Positions 32,938 to 41,928 of a stretch of 41,985 nucleotides of DNA are shown here, piece after piece. The notes below the pieces were generated by a model. That model was not told the origin of the DNA. It saw only the letters and a program-made list of their open reading frames with translations, and ran no database searches. Position 1 is the first letter of the stretch. Each line of letters starts with the position of its first letter. Origin of the DNA: Lachnospiraceae bacterium (GTDB taxonomy: Bacteria > Bacillota > Clostridia > Lachnospirales > Lachnospiraceae); NCBI GenBank assembly GCA_009774215.1, contig VSNH01000013.1, forward strand, positions 1 to 41,985. The letters run 5' to 3'. The translations under genes were made by a program, and so were the position numbers.

Positions 32938-35900
32938 TCACAGCTCTTCGTTTTCTACCCGAACTTTGTACCTGATCTTCACGCCGCTTCCGTCCGTGGC
33001 TTTCAGCGTAATCGTCGCCGCTCCGGGTTTTCGCGGGGTTACCCACAGTTTCAGCTCGACTGCACCTGTGCTTTTGTTTTTTTCCTTAAAAGTCGTCACC
33101 TCCACCACCTTCTTATTCGAGGAAGACGCCTGCACATACCCGCCCTGCACATCCGTGTTTATCACATATTTGTACCCTTTCTGCGTACCGCCCGCCGTAT
33201 CCGCAAAATAGCCGTCATACACATTGATTTTGCGCCCTTCATACAATTCCGATGCCGTGACATAGGTTGCCTTCGGCACTGCCATCACCTTATAGGTATC
33301 CTTTACGTTACTGCCGTCCTTCGCCACAGCCGTCACTGTCCAGATATTGGAAGTCCCTGTCCATGCCTTCTTTGACGCCGTCACCTTGCCGGAAGAGCTG
33401 ATCTTCACGCCGCTGCTCTCGGGGGCATTGATGCTCCACGCCACCTTTTTGCTGGAAACCCTGCCGTACTCACTTTCCAGCGCCGCCTTCAGCTGTATGC
33501 TTTTACCCTGAACGACACACATGTCAACACTGTTTCCCACACGCGCCGTAATGGTTTTGGAAGAAATATGTAGTCTGGAAACCGGATTCACTACAGTGAC
33601 CACACAAGTCAATTTCTTGTTGGCGCCGTCTGTGGAGGCCACCGTAATAGTTGTTTTTCCGGCCGCCTTGCCCGTCGCTTCCACCGTCAGGGTAATCGTA
33701 TTCCCGCTTCTGGTCTGTTCTACCGTGGCGATTCCCGGCCTGCTGTTGGTCACCTTGTAGGCATCCAAATCCGCGTTTCCTTTCTCTTTTATTACAAGAT
33801 CAACAGTTTTCTTTGTCAGCGTATCGCTGACCGACTTTTTCCTGTAAAGAGTAACTTTGGCATCCTTTCTGTCTGAAAACTCGAACTTTTCGATACTGCC
33901 GTCCCGCACTTGAAACTCCGCCGTCTCCTCTTTCCCGCTCCCGTCGGCTGTGACCGCCTTAACAAGATACTCACCCGGCACGGCTTTTGAGGTTGTGGAA
34001 ACCTTCCCGTTATTGGCATTGAGGCTCACGCCAATCTCCTTGGCGCGGTTTTTATCCACCGCTTTCCACTGGCTCCCGTTCTTCTCGGACAGACTCCAGA
34101 TTACCTTTTTATTCGCCGTTTCCTTCGGTGTCACTTCCGCTTTAAAGACCACACTTTTTCCTACCGCCACAGAAACAGGCTTTTTCTCGTTCCCCTGCGC
34201 ATCCGAACCGGACGGTCCCGACACTTTGAGACCCGTCGCAAGCTGTTTCACAGTCAACGTACAGGTCGCCTTTTTGCCGCTGGAATCATTGGCCAGCGCG
34301 GTGATCGTCGCCCTGCCCGCCTTCTTCAATGTTATGATACCCGGATTATCAGCGTCCGCCGCCGCGACCTGCTTATTGCTGCTGGTCCACTTAAAGTCAG
34401 CCGCCGTCAACGTTACGCCGCTGCTTACCGCCGCCGCATCCAGATGCTTTGTGAAGTCATAGGTCGTCTCCCCCTCTGACCGCGTCAGCGTAACGCTCTT
34501 TAGCGCCGTCCTGCCCGTTTTCTCCCGCAGGAATCTGACGCTCTTCACACGCAGGCCGGAAATCACTTCTATTTTGTATTCCGCCGACTTTTTCCCGTCA
34601 TCCTGCGCCGTCACCTTTACGACATAGCTGCCGGGCTGCGCGCTCTTCGATGCCGTCACTTTGCCGTTGCTCGAAATACTCACGCCTGTTTTCAACGTCC
34701 GATCGGTATTTGGATCAATCTTCTTGTCAGCCTCTCCATCCGCGCCTGCCGTGTAGACTTCCCATAACACCTTCTTGTTCGCCGCATAGGCTGTCACTTG
34801 CGCCGACAGCTGAATACTTTTCCCCGCCGCCACCTGCTGCACGCCGGAAATCTCTATATCCGCCACATAAGACTTCAATGTACAGGCTGCCGATTTTACA
34901 GCGCTGGAAACACCGTTTTCGTTCACCGCGATGGCCTTGACCGTCGCCTTTGCGCACTTCTCCAAAACGAACGGCTCCGTGTACTGTATGGCATCCGCAC
35001 CCGGCTCCCCGTTCTTAAACGCGGGCGTTTTTCCGTTATCCGTATAGTAAACGGTCATACCGCCCTGCGCTTTGATCGTAACCGTAACCTTCTGCGCTTT
35101 ATCATCCGGAACCATCTCAATGACCGGAGCAGTCGGTTTTGCAACCGCCGTGCTCAATTTGAACGCCTTAGTCAAGCTGGGAATGCCTTTGCCCATTCCG
35201 GAACCCGCAGCCTTGACGCAGTTGTTCTTCAGGACACGTTCCAACTCGTCCACCTTTCCGCTGCCCTTTTCCATGCTTTTCAAGGGTTCATAGGAGCCGA
35301 GCAGTACCGCCGCCTCGCCGGAAATCACCGGACATGCCTGAGAAGTGCCGCTCATAAACACGTACGACGTGTCAGACGACTTATAGGTAGACAAGATGTA
35401 ATCCCCCGGTGCGCTCAAATCCACCCATTCGCCGAAGGTGGAGAAATCCGCCCTGTTATTGTCCGTATCCGTAGCCGCCACACAGATCACATGATCGTAG
35501 CAGGCGGGATAGTTGATGCAGGACACGCCGTCATTGCCGGCCGATACAATCACGGCAATGCCCGCTTCGTATGCCTCGTTTATCTTCGCCTGGTAAATCC
35601 CGTTGTAACCTGGACTGCCCAGGCTCATATTGATAATGTCAACATCTTGTTCCACTGCCGCTGACAGTCCTGCTATAATGTCGGCATCCGTTCCCGATCC
35701 ACCGCTATTCATCACCCTGATGTTATAGATCTCCGCCTCCGGTGCAATCCCCGCGCCGCCCTTCCCGTTGTTTACCCTTGCGCCGATAATGCCTGCCACA
35801 TGCGTCCCATGGCCGTGCCCGTCCTCCGCCGAGTCGGCGCCTGTCACTTTATTAATATTTTCCTGAATCTGTAAGTCCGAGTGAGAAGCTTTGACGCCGG

Positions 35901-36963
35901 TATCCAAAACCGCCACTTTGACGCCCGCTCCCCGATAGCCTGCGCTCCATGCATAAGGCGACCCGACAGCCACATGCTGCCACTGATAATTACTGTTACT
36001 CGCTTTCAGGTAGGGATCGTCAAAAGAATCAAATGCCTGCGCATAGGCATCCAACGTAGGCGCATCGCTCTCCTCCAGTATCTCTTCCCCATGCACATAG
36101 CGGTAGTAGTTCGGCCATACTGCGGGAAGAAGGGTTCTGGCGGAGGCCGCCGCCTGAACGGCATCGCACACGGTCGTCTCCTCTCCCAGCTCCAGCACAA
36201 GCACATCATCCGCAAAGCTCTTGATCTCGGCATTGTACGCTTCGGCGATCAGCGCAGCCTCCTCTTCGGACTGTGCCAGCGTCATAACCTCCCCCTCCAC
36301 ATACTGAATGCCCTCCGCCGACTCGTCCACATCTTCCATATAATTCGCCAAAAGCCTTTTCTCTTTGATCTGCATGGAGGACAATCGGTAGTGATCCGGC
36401 ATACCGGTAAACCCACCCAAATCCTCCTCTTTTTCAGCCACCTCCTCTGCAGTCGGCTCTTCCTCCGGCAGATTGTTCTCCGACACCCCTTCCCCTGCTT
36501 CTTCCTCCGGAAGCATTTCTTCCGGCCGTTCCTCTTCTGACACATCTTCACCCGCCGGCTCCTTCTCCGTCGGTTCGTCTTCCGATGTCCCGTCTTCTTC
36601 TCCTGGTTCTTCCTCCCGGATTTCCCCTTTCTCCGTCTCCTGACCTTCTCCCTTTTCTTCCTCCGAAGGGTTCGGCCCCTGATTCTCCCCGTCAGCAGGC
36701 ATCTCCGAAGTTTCTGCATCATCCGATGCCCCGTCCTCATTATCGGTATCCTCTCCGGCATCGGCGGGCAGACCTTCCTCCCCTGTCTGCTCCGTTCCCT
36801 CAGACGACACCTCAGCCTCGTCAGCCGCGGGCTCTTCCGTTAAAAGTTCGGCCACAGGCTCCTCTTTGGCAGAAACCATCGCCGTTCCAGCCGATTCAAA
36901 GGCCATCACCGCTGAGAGCAGCAATGATAAAAATATTTTCCTGCATTTCCTGCTTCTTCTCAT
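32938..36963 (-). CDS. Secreted subtilisin-like serine protease with Ig-like repeats (proximal copy)
   Basis: 1,341 residues from ATG 36963, preceded by AAAGAGGA; the open frame to 37077 precedes the signal peptide. Order: signal peptide (RRSRKCRKIFLSLLLSAVMA, 1-32); Glu/Asp/Pro-rich linker (33-183) containing VSENNLPEEE; I9-type prodomain (about 215-275); S8 catalytic domain with Asp354 (VAVLDTGVK), His385 (GHGTHVAG), oxyanion Asn477 (SAGNDG) and Ser541 (SGTSQACP). A chitobiase/hexosaminidase-C-like domain follows (about 630-720; MTVYYTDNGKTPAFKNGEP), then several Ig-like (BIG2) repeats to the end. There is no LPXTG, SLH or C-terminal helix, so it is secreted or held non-covalently. Three cysteines (CINYPACYDHVIC) sit beside the active-site region. 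Substrate unknown. Confidence 0.93.
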   Translation of the reverse strand: MRRSRKCRKIFLSLLLSAVMAFESAGTAMVSAKEEPVAELLTEEPAADEAEVSSEGTEQTGEEGLPADAGEDTDNEDGASDDAETSEMPADGENQGPNPSEEEKGEGQETEKGEIREEEPGEEDGTSEDEPTEKEPAGEDVSEEERPEEMLPEEEAGEGVSENNLPEEEPTAEEVAEKEEDLGGFTGMPDHYRLSSMQIKEKRLLANYMEDVDESAEGIQYVEGEVMTLAQSEEEAALIAEAYNAEIKSFADDVLVLELGEETTVCDAVQAAASARTLLPAVWPNYYRYVHGEEILEESDAPTLDAYAQAFDSFDDPYLKASNSNYQWQHVAVGSPYAWSAGYRGAGVKVAVLDTGVKASHSDLQIQENINKVTGADSAEDGHGHGTHVAGIIGARVNNGKGGAGIAPEAEIYNIRVMNSGGSGTDADIIAGLSAAVEQDVDIINMSLGSPGYNGIYQAKINEAYEAGIAVIVSAGNDGVSCINYPACYDHVICVAATDTDNNRADFSTFGEWVDLSAPGDYILSTYKSSDTSYVFMSGTSQACPVISGEAAVLLGSYEPLKSMEKGSGKVDELERVLKNNCVKAAGSGMGKGIPSLTKAFKLSTAVAKPTAPVIEMVPDDKAQKVTVTIKAQGGMTVYYTDNGKTPAFKNGEPGADAIQYTEPFVLEKCAKATVKAIAVNENGVSSAVKSAACTLKSYVADIEISGVQQVAAGKSIQLSAQVTAYAANKKVLWEVYTAGADGEADKKIDPNTDRTLKTGVSISSNGKVTASKSAQPGSYVVKVTAQDDGKKSAEYKIEVISGLRVKSVRFLREKTGRTALKSVTLTRSEGETTYDFTKHLDAAAVSSGVTLTAADFKWTSSNKQVAAADADNPGIITLKKAGRATITALANDSSGKKATCTLTVKQLATGLKVSGPSGSDAQGNEKKPVSVAVGKSVVFKAEVTPKETANKKVIWSLSEKNGSQWKAVDKNRAKEIGVSLNANNGKVSTTSKAVPGEYLVKAVTADGSGKEETAEFQVRDGSIEKFEFSDRKDAKVTLYRKKSVSDTLTKKTVDLVIKEKGNADLDAYKVTNSRPGIATVEQTRSGNTITLTVEATGKAAGKTTITVASTDGANKKLTCVVTVVNPVSRLHISSKTITARVGNSVDMCVVQGKSIQLKAALESEYGRVSSKKVAWSINAPESSGVKISSSGKVTASKKAWTGTSNIWTVTAVAKDGSNVKDTYKVMAVPKATYVTASELYEGRKINVYDGYFADTAGGTQKGYKYVINTDVQGGYVQASSSNKKVVEVTTFKEKNKSTGAVELKLWVTPRKPGAATITLKATDGSGVKIRYKVRVENEEL

Positions 36964-37037
36964 CTCATTCATCCTCTTTGTTATAAAGCTGCAACAAGCT
37001 GCAGACATCTTCTCAAAATCACATAATTTCTTTTTCA

Positions 37038-37066
37038 ATTTTAGCATAGAACAACAAGGGGCACAA
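37038..37066 (-). promoter_or_regulatory. Candidate promoter of the proximal subtilase
   Basis: On the minus strand TTGTGC (37061-37066) and TAAAAT (37038-37043) are 17 bp apart, with TGC before the -10 box as an extended element, about 75 bp upstream of the start. Confidence 0.5.
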
Positions 37067-37116
37067 TAGAAATCCATGCCAACGCCGCGTTATCCTCAGA
37101 AACATATTCGTATCAA

Positions 37117-37359
37117 ATGTACCTAAGCATATTCGTAATATCGTATTTGGCACGACTGCACAATACCATACTGTTTTCCGACGAGGAAATCCTTATACGC
37201 TGCCTTGACCGCGAAGAATACTACGCGGATCTGCGCAGCTACGAAAGAGCCATCGCGGTAAAAGAGCAGGAACTGGAACAGAACCGTGAATATTACGAAG
37301 CGCAGATTCGTGAGCTCCACTCTGAGATAGAACAGTTGAAAAAGCAATCCCAATGCTGA
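37117..37359 (+). CDS. Small coiled-coil protein, unknown
   Basis: 80 residues, and the only plus-strand candidate in the right third. A hydrophobic N-terminus (MYLSIFVISYLARL) leads to FSDEEILIRCLDREEYYADL and then a strongly heptad-like helix (EQELEQNREYYEAQIRELHS, then EIEQLKKQ). No good ribosome site precedes the ATG, so the true start may be further in or the ORF may be a truncated C-terminus. It sits between the two subtilase genes, opposite in strand. A hairpin AGCAATCC/GGATTGCT overlaps its stop. Function not recognised. Confidence 0.45.
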   Translation: MYLSIFVISYLARLHNTILFSDEEILIRCLDREEYYADLRSYERAIAVKEQELEQNREYYEAQIRELHSEIEQLKKQSQC

Positions 37360-37380
37360 CAATGGATTGCTGACTTTAAT

Positions 37381-37405
37381 GGTACACTTTGTACCTCTTA
37401 AGAGA
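37381..37405. repeat. Two adjacent perfect palindromes
   Basis: GGTACA-CTT-TGTACC (37381-37395) is directly followed by the 10-bp palindrome CTCTTAAGAG (37396-37405). They lie between the coiled-coil ORF and the terminator of the distal subtilase. Possibly the site of a dimeric binding protein or a remnant of a mobile-element end. Confidence 0.4.
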
Positions 37406-37408
37406 AAG

Positions 37409-37449
37409 AAACGCGGCATGATATCCTCTCTCGGAATCATGCCACGTTT
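37409..37449 (-). terminator. Terminator of the distal subtilase
   Basis: AAACGCGGCATGAT and ATCATGCCACGTTT pair at 13 of 14 positions around a 13-nt loop. On the minus strand the stem is followed by CTTTCTCTT. It lies 35 bp after the stop of the subtilase ending at 37484. Confidence 0.7.
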
Positions 37450-37483
37450 GCCTGACAAAATAAATTGATTAATATTATTGTCC

Positions 37484-40400
37484 CTATTTCAATACATAAA
37501 CTTTATAGGATACCTTCTTACCACTTCCATCCGTAGCCTTAACTGTAACCGTAACCATCGTATCTTTCTTTACTTGATATGGTGTCAAAAGTAGCTGGTA
37601 AGCTCCTATTTTAGAGTTATAATAAGTAGTTGCCTCCAACGCTTTCGGATTCGAAGACTTGGCCTCAATATACCCTCCCACTACATCCGTTGTAATCAAG
37701 CCTGCCCAGAACAATCGATTACCATCTTCATCTAACGGCACTGCCCTCAATGCCAAGCCATTTATATATCCCGGTGCTGGTATTAGCTCTGGTACGGACA
37801 ATTTAGTCGCCGGGTCAACAGCAACCACTACATATGTATCCTTTGCTCCACCACCGTCGGCCGCCTCCGCTGTCACTGTACATTGATAGTTCTGAATGCC
37901 TCTCTTTGCAGAAACCTTACCCGACGCATTCATGGTAATGCCGCTTGCCGGCGGTATATCAATACTCCATTTGACTTTTTTATTTGATACCGCGCCGTAC
38001 TCGCTCTCAAGTGTCGCCTTTAGCTGAATACTCTTTCCTTTGACAACTACCATGTCTATCCCCTTACTAGACACAGACAATGTCTTTGTGCTAGAAGAAA
38101 TATGAACCTTCGTAACCGGATTGCAAACGGTAACGGCACAAGTAACTTTCTTTCCGGAACCATCCGCCGCCGCAAGTGTAATATTGGTCTTACCTACTGC
38201 GCGCCCCTTCGCTGTAACAGTAAGAGAAATCAGGTTTCCGTTTCGGATTGCAGTAGCCTCAGCAATATTGGGATTGCTGCTCTTCACTTCAAATGCATCT
38301 AAATCTGCCTGCGCATTCGTTCCCTCAATCTTGACATCAACTGTCGCTGATGTCTTCGTTTGACTGGTGACTGCCCGTCGGAAAATGGTCATCTTCTTAT
38401 CAGATGATTTACTAAAAGCAATCGTTTTTATCGCACCCTCGCGTATAACAATATCCTTACTGTCTTCTTCCCCACTGCCATCTGTCGCCACAGCTTTCAC
38501 TGTGTAACTGCCCTTAGACGTTCCCTTTGTAGTCAACTTACCATTGTTCTTATTAATTTTTACACCCGTACTTGCAGCCGGTTCCTGATTGGTCGCTTTA
38601 TCTATGACACTCCAAGACACTTTCTTAACAGTAACATTCGACGGAAGAACCGTTGCCTTAAACGTCACTCCTTTACCTGCCGCCACAGAAGAAGAGCCTG
38701 TTATCTTAATGTCCGTAGCAAGCTGTTTAACAGTAACCGTACATGTCGCCTTTTTACCACTAGAATCATTGGCAAGTGCAGTAATTGTAACTTTTCCGGC
38801 TTTAACAGGCGTTATGACACCATTTTCATTGACCGTAGCAATCGCTTTATTATTAGTGCTCCACTTAAAATCAGTAACCGCTGCAGGCTTTCCGTCAACG
38901 TATTCCGCCTTGAGCAGCTTCCCAAGATCACGATCCGGGTCGTCCGTCTTCGGAATCCCCAATGTCAAACTCTTCTTATCAAATTTCGCCGTCTTTAGCT
39001 TCGTACTCTCAATAACGGTTATGACGTACTCGCCGTACTTGCCGGAACCGTCTTTTGCCGTTGCCCGTGCCGTATACTTAGCCCCTACTGTCACACCTGT
39101 TTTCGCTGTAACCTTACCGGATGCGCTGATGCTGATTTTATCTTTTGCAGCCGTCGCCTCAGCTCCGTCTGCAGTATACAGCTTCCAAGTCACTTTTTTA
39201 TTCGTCGCATATGCTGGCAGCACTTCTGCCGTAAGCTGCGCACTCTTGCCTGCCGCCACCTTATCTATACCTGAGACTGTGATGGAGCTTACATCAGGCT
39301 TTAAAGTAAATTTAACAGATTTCACCGGGCTGGCGACGCCACTTTCATTCACCGCAATTGCTTTAACTGTTCCCTTCGTAATCTCCGTTATAGGAAAAGA
39401 CGTCGTATATAACTCCGTATTTTTATCAGCCTCGCCATTCTTATATACCGGATTCTTACCGTTAACTGTATAATAAATATTCATTCCGTTCTGCGCAGTA
39501 ATAGTAACCGTAACTTTCTGCGCTTTCGACGCATCATCAGGCACAATACTGATTGTCGGTGCCTGTGGCTTCACGGAAGCGGTAGAAAGTTTAAATACTT
39601 TTGTCAGGCTTGTGACTCCGGCGCCCATCCCGCTGCCCGCTGCTTTAACAGCATTGCTCTTCATCTTTTTTTCCAATGCATCTACTCGGTCGCCATTCTT
39701 TGTCATGCTCTTCAAAGAAGCGTCACCACTCAAAATAACCGCCGCTTCCCCCGTCGCTACGGGACATGCCATAGATGTACCATCCATACTTACATACCCG
39801 CCATCATTGTATGTAGACCAGATAGCCACGCCCGGAGCGCTTACATCCACCCATGAGCCATATGTAGAAAAATCTGCTCTGCTGTTATTTTGGTCTGTGG
39901 CAGCCACACAAATAATATGCTCATAGCACGCCGGATAGTTAATGCAGTTTGCTCCGTCATTGCCGGCTGATACAAATATTGCAATTCCCTTATTATACGC
40001 CTCTGTTACTTTTTTCTGGCATATATCATTATATCTCGGACCGCCAAGGCTCATATTGATAACATCCACATCCCATGTTATCGCTTGTCCGATACCTTGT
40101 ATAATCGCCCAGTCTGTACCTGCATTTTCGCCACCATTTAATACATTGACAGCATAAAGCGTTGCATCTGGCGCAATACCCGCTCCGCCCTTTCCGTTAT
40201 TTGCCTTTGCACCGATAATACCAGCCACATGCGTCCCATGTCCACCTGCATCGGCTGCAGTACCACTCCCGACTGTAAGCGAATTTCCGGTTGCATTAGC
40301 CTCACCGGCAAGTGTCAATTCTTCATGATCCCCTTTTACGCCTGTATCGAGAACGGCAACCTTAACACCGGAACCGGTATAACCTTCCGCCCAAGCATAG

Positions 40401-41527
40401 GGAGAACCTACTGCCACATGCTGCCACTGATACTTTTCGTTTTCCGGCATAAGTTCTGGATCATTATAGGAAGCCGCTGCCTGCCCATATGCTTCTAGGT
40501 CTGGAATATCTTCCCTCTCTGCATATGCTTCAATGCCTATGTCTTCCGTTTCATACTCCGTCTCTTCAACTTCAATCATACCGCCGCTACTACTTTCCAT
40601 AGCAGCATTCTCCACATGTGGATAACGGTAATAGTTCGGCCATACAGCCGGCAGCCTGTTTCTTGTAGATGCCGCCGCCTTTACCGCACTGACAACCGTA
40701 TCTTCCTTTCTCAATTCCAGCAAAAGCACTCCATTATCAAAACCTTTGATGTCTGCATTATAAGCCTCCGCAATCATCTCAGCTTCTTCCTGCGAATCCG
40801 CCTCTACCATGATTTGTCTTTTAGCATACAGAACACCTTCATCGGCCTCATTAATGTTCTTTATCTGACCTGCCAATGCTTCCTTATCTGCCTGCTGTGC
40901 CGCGCATAGACGATAATCATCTGGCATATCGGAAAACCGGCCCACATCATTGTCTTCCTCTTCTTCCAAATCATTTTCGGACACGGACTCTTCTTCTAAT
41001 CCGTTTTCGGACACACTGCCATCTTCTCCGGAAGAATCCTTTTCATCCGTATTTTGGTCGGTCTCGTTCGGTTCTTCTTCCTCTTTATCTGCCGTATCCT
41101 GTCCTTCGTTATCCTCATCTTCATCGTTCTGGTCTTCGTTGTTCTCGTCTTCATTGTCCTGATCTTCGTTGTTCTCGCCATCGCTGTCTGAAGGTGTTTC
41201 GGAAGGCTCGTCCTGCTGGTCTTTATTTTCAGTACCGGAAGCATCATCACTCCCATCCTGCCCTTCGGAATCCTTTTCGTTTTCCTGTACATCATCCGAT
41301 ACAGTGCCATCCTCTGTTCCGTTGCCCGTATCCCCCTTTATCTCTTCCCCGCTATCAGGAAGAGTTTCTTCCTCTCCTAAATCTTCTTTCTGCTCCATCC
41401 CTTCCGTCGCATCCAGCTCTTCCGCATAAACAGTAGCGGTTGTTGCAAGCGGCTCAGCAATCAATATTGCCGAGAGCAGCAATGGCAAAATTGTTCTCCC
41501 TTTTTTCCACTTCTTCCTTCTCATCAT
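37484..41527 (-). CDS. Secreted subtilisin-like serine protease with Ig-like repeats (distal copy)
   Basis: 1,347 residues. ATG 41527 and 41524 are adjacent; GGAGG spacing favours the second. Signal peptide (RRKKWKKGRTILPLLLSAIL, 1-35), very acidic Asp/Glu/Asn linker (36-195) with repeats of EDQDNEDENN type and two VSENxLEEE motifs, and I9-type prodomain (about 228-290). The S8 domain has Asp394 (VAVLDTGVK), His430 (GHGTHVAG), Asn523 (SAGNDG) and Ser585 (DGTSMACP). Then come a chitobiase-C-like domain (MNIYYTVNGKNPVYKNGE) and Ig-like BIG2 repeats ending KATDGSGKKVSYKVYVLK. It is paralogous to the proximal copy throughout. No sorting signal or C-terminal anchor. The start lies 20 bp after the stop of the small I9-like membrane protein, so the two are very likely co-transcribed. 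Confidence 0.93.
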   Translation of the reverse strand: MMRRKKWKKGRTILPLLLSAILIAEPLATTATVYAEELDATEGMEQKEDLGEEETLPDSGEEIKGDTGNGTEDGTVSDDVQENEKDSEGQDGSDDASGTENKDQQDEPSETPSDSDGENNEDQDNEDENNEDQNDEDEDNEGQDTADKEEEEPNETDQNTDEKDSSGEDGSVSENGLEEESVSENDLEEEEDNDVGRFSDMPDDYRLCAAQQADKEALAGQIKNINEADEGVLYAKRQIMVEADSQEEAEMIAEAYNADIKGFDNGVLLLELRKEDTVVSAVKAAASTRNRLPAVWPNYYRYPHVENAAMESSSGGMIEVEETEYETEDIGIEAYAEREDIPDLEAYGQAAASYNDPELMPENEKYQWQHVAVGSPYAWAEGYTGSGVKVAVLDTGVKGDHEELTLAGEANATGNSLTVGSGTAADAGGHGTHVAGIIGAKANNGKGGAGIAPDATLYAVNVLNGGENAGTDWAIIQGIGQAITWDVDVINMSLGGPRYNDICQKKVTEAYNKGIAIFVSAGNDGANCINYPACYEHIICVAATDQNNSRADFSTYGSWVDVSAPGVAIWSTYNDGGYVSMDGTSMACPVATGEAAVILSGDASLKSMTKNGDRVDALEKKMKSNAVKAAGSGMGAGVTSLTKVFKLSTASVKPQAPTISIVPDDASKAQKVTVTITAQNGMNIYYTVNGKNPVYKNGEADKNTELYTTSFPITEITKGTVKAIAVNESGVASPVKSVKFTLKPDVSSITVSGIDKVAAGKSAQLTAEVLPAYATNKKVTWKLYTADGAEATAAKDKISISASGKVTAKTGVTVGAKYTARATAKDGSGKYGEYVITVIESTKLKTAKFDKKSLTLGIPKTDDPDRDLGKLLKAEYVDGKPAAVTDFKWSTNNKAIATVNENGVITPVKAGKVTITALANDSSGKKATCTVTVKQLATDIKITGSSSVAAGKGVTFKATVLPSNVTVKKVSWSVIDKATNQEPAASTGVKINKNNGKLTTKGTSKGSYTVKAVATDGSGEEDSKDIVIREGAIKTIAFSKSSDKKMTIFRRAVTSQTKTSATVDVKIEGTNAQADLDAFEVKSSNPNIAEATAIRNGNLISLTVTAKGRAVGKTNITLAAADGSGKKVTCAVTVCNPVTKVHISSSTKTLSVSSKGIDMVVVKGKSIQLKATLESEYGAVSNKKVKWSIDIPPASGITMNASGKVSAKRGIQNYQCTVTAEAADGGGAKDTYVVVAVDPATKLSVPELIPAPGYINGLALRAVPLDEDGNRLFWAGLITTDVVGGYIEAKSSNPKALEATTYYNSKIGAYQLLLTPYQVKKDTMVTVTVKATDGSGKKVSYKVYVLK

Positions 41528-41547
41528 TTTCCTCCAATCGCTTTGTT

Positions 41548-41928
41548 TTATTGCACTTCATCTGTATCATATCCACTTCTGACAAAATTCACCGATATCT
41601 GAGGATATCCATTCTCCTGCCCTCTGGTGATTACTTCAAACGGATCCTCCTCTGTATGATATAGGGCAAGTCCATTTTCAAAAGATACAAACTCAATCCC
41701 ATACTGTGCCGCAATCTCCTTTGCCTGCTCTTCCGTATCAGCAAGCGCCATAAGCTGGTTCTCCGCCACTTCGAGCATCTCTACCTGCGACTCGTCCAAC
41801 TTCTTTACTGCCAAAAACGGAAACGCCGGCCCTACACCGAATCTGGTAAACGCTATGTACCATCCCCCAAATACAAACACAATGATTACTACAACCACTA
41901 TGCCGATCATCAACATTTTCTTCCTCAT
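41548..41928 (-). CDS. Membrane-anchored protein with I9 (subtilisin propeptide)-like domain
   Basis: 126 residues from ATG 41928 behind GAAGGGGGC. A single strongly hydrophobic helix (residues 6-27, MIGIVVVVIIVFVFGGWYIA) with a basic N-terminus predicts an N-in, C-out anchor. The outer part contains LADTEEQAKEIAAQYGIEFV and SFENGLALYHTEED. These align by eye with the prodomains of the two neighbouring subtilases (EADSQEEAEMIAEAYNADIK, GFDNGVLLLEL), sharing the EEA..IA..Y.....F.NG...L pattern. It has no protease domain. It probably acts as a chaperone or inhibitor in trans for the protease encoded just downstream. This is inference; a different ligand is possible. Confidence 0.75.
   Translation of the reverse strand: MRKKMLMIGIVVVVIIVFVFGGWYIAFTRFGVGPAFPFLAVKKLDESQVEMLEVAENQLMALADTEEQAKEIAAQYGIEFVSFENGLALYHTEEDPFEVITRGQENGYPQISVNFVRSGYDTDEVQ

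Noticed and set aside
36282..36761. Long Arg/Lys-rich reading frame on the minus strand
   Set aside because: It is the frame-shifted shadow of the Glu/Asp-rich linker of the proximal subtilase.
40996..41310. Met/Arg/Lys/Thr-rich repeat frame and apparent tandem DNA repeats
   Set aside because: It is a shadow of the GAT/GAA-rich acidic linker of the distal subtilase. The DNA repetitiveness comes from the Asn/Glu/Asp codons.
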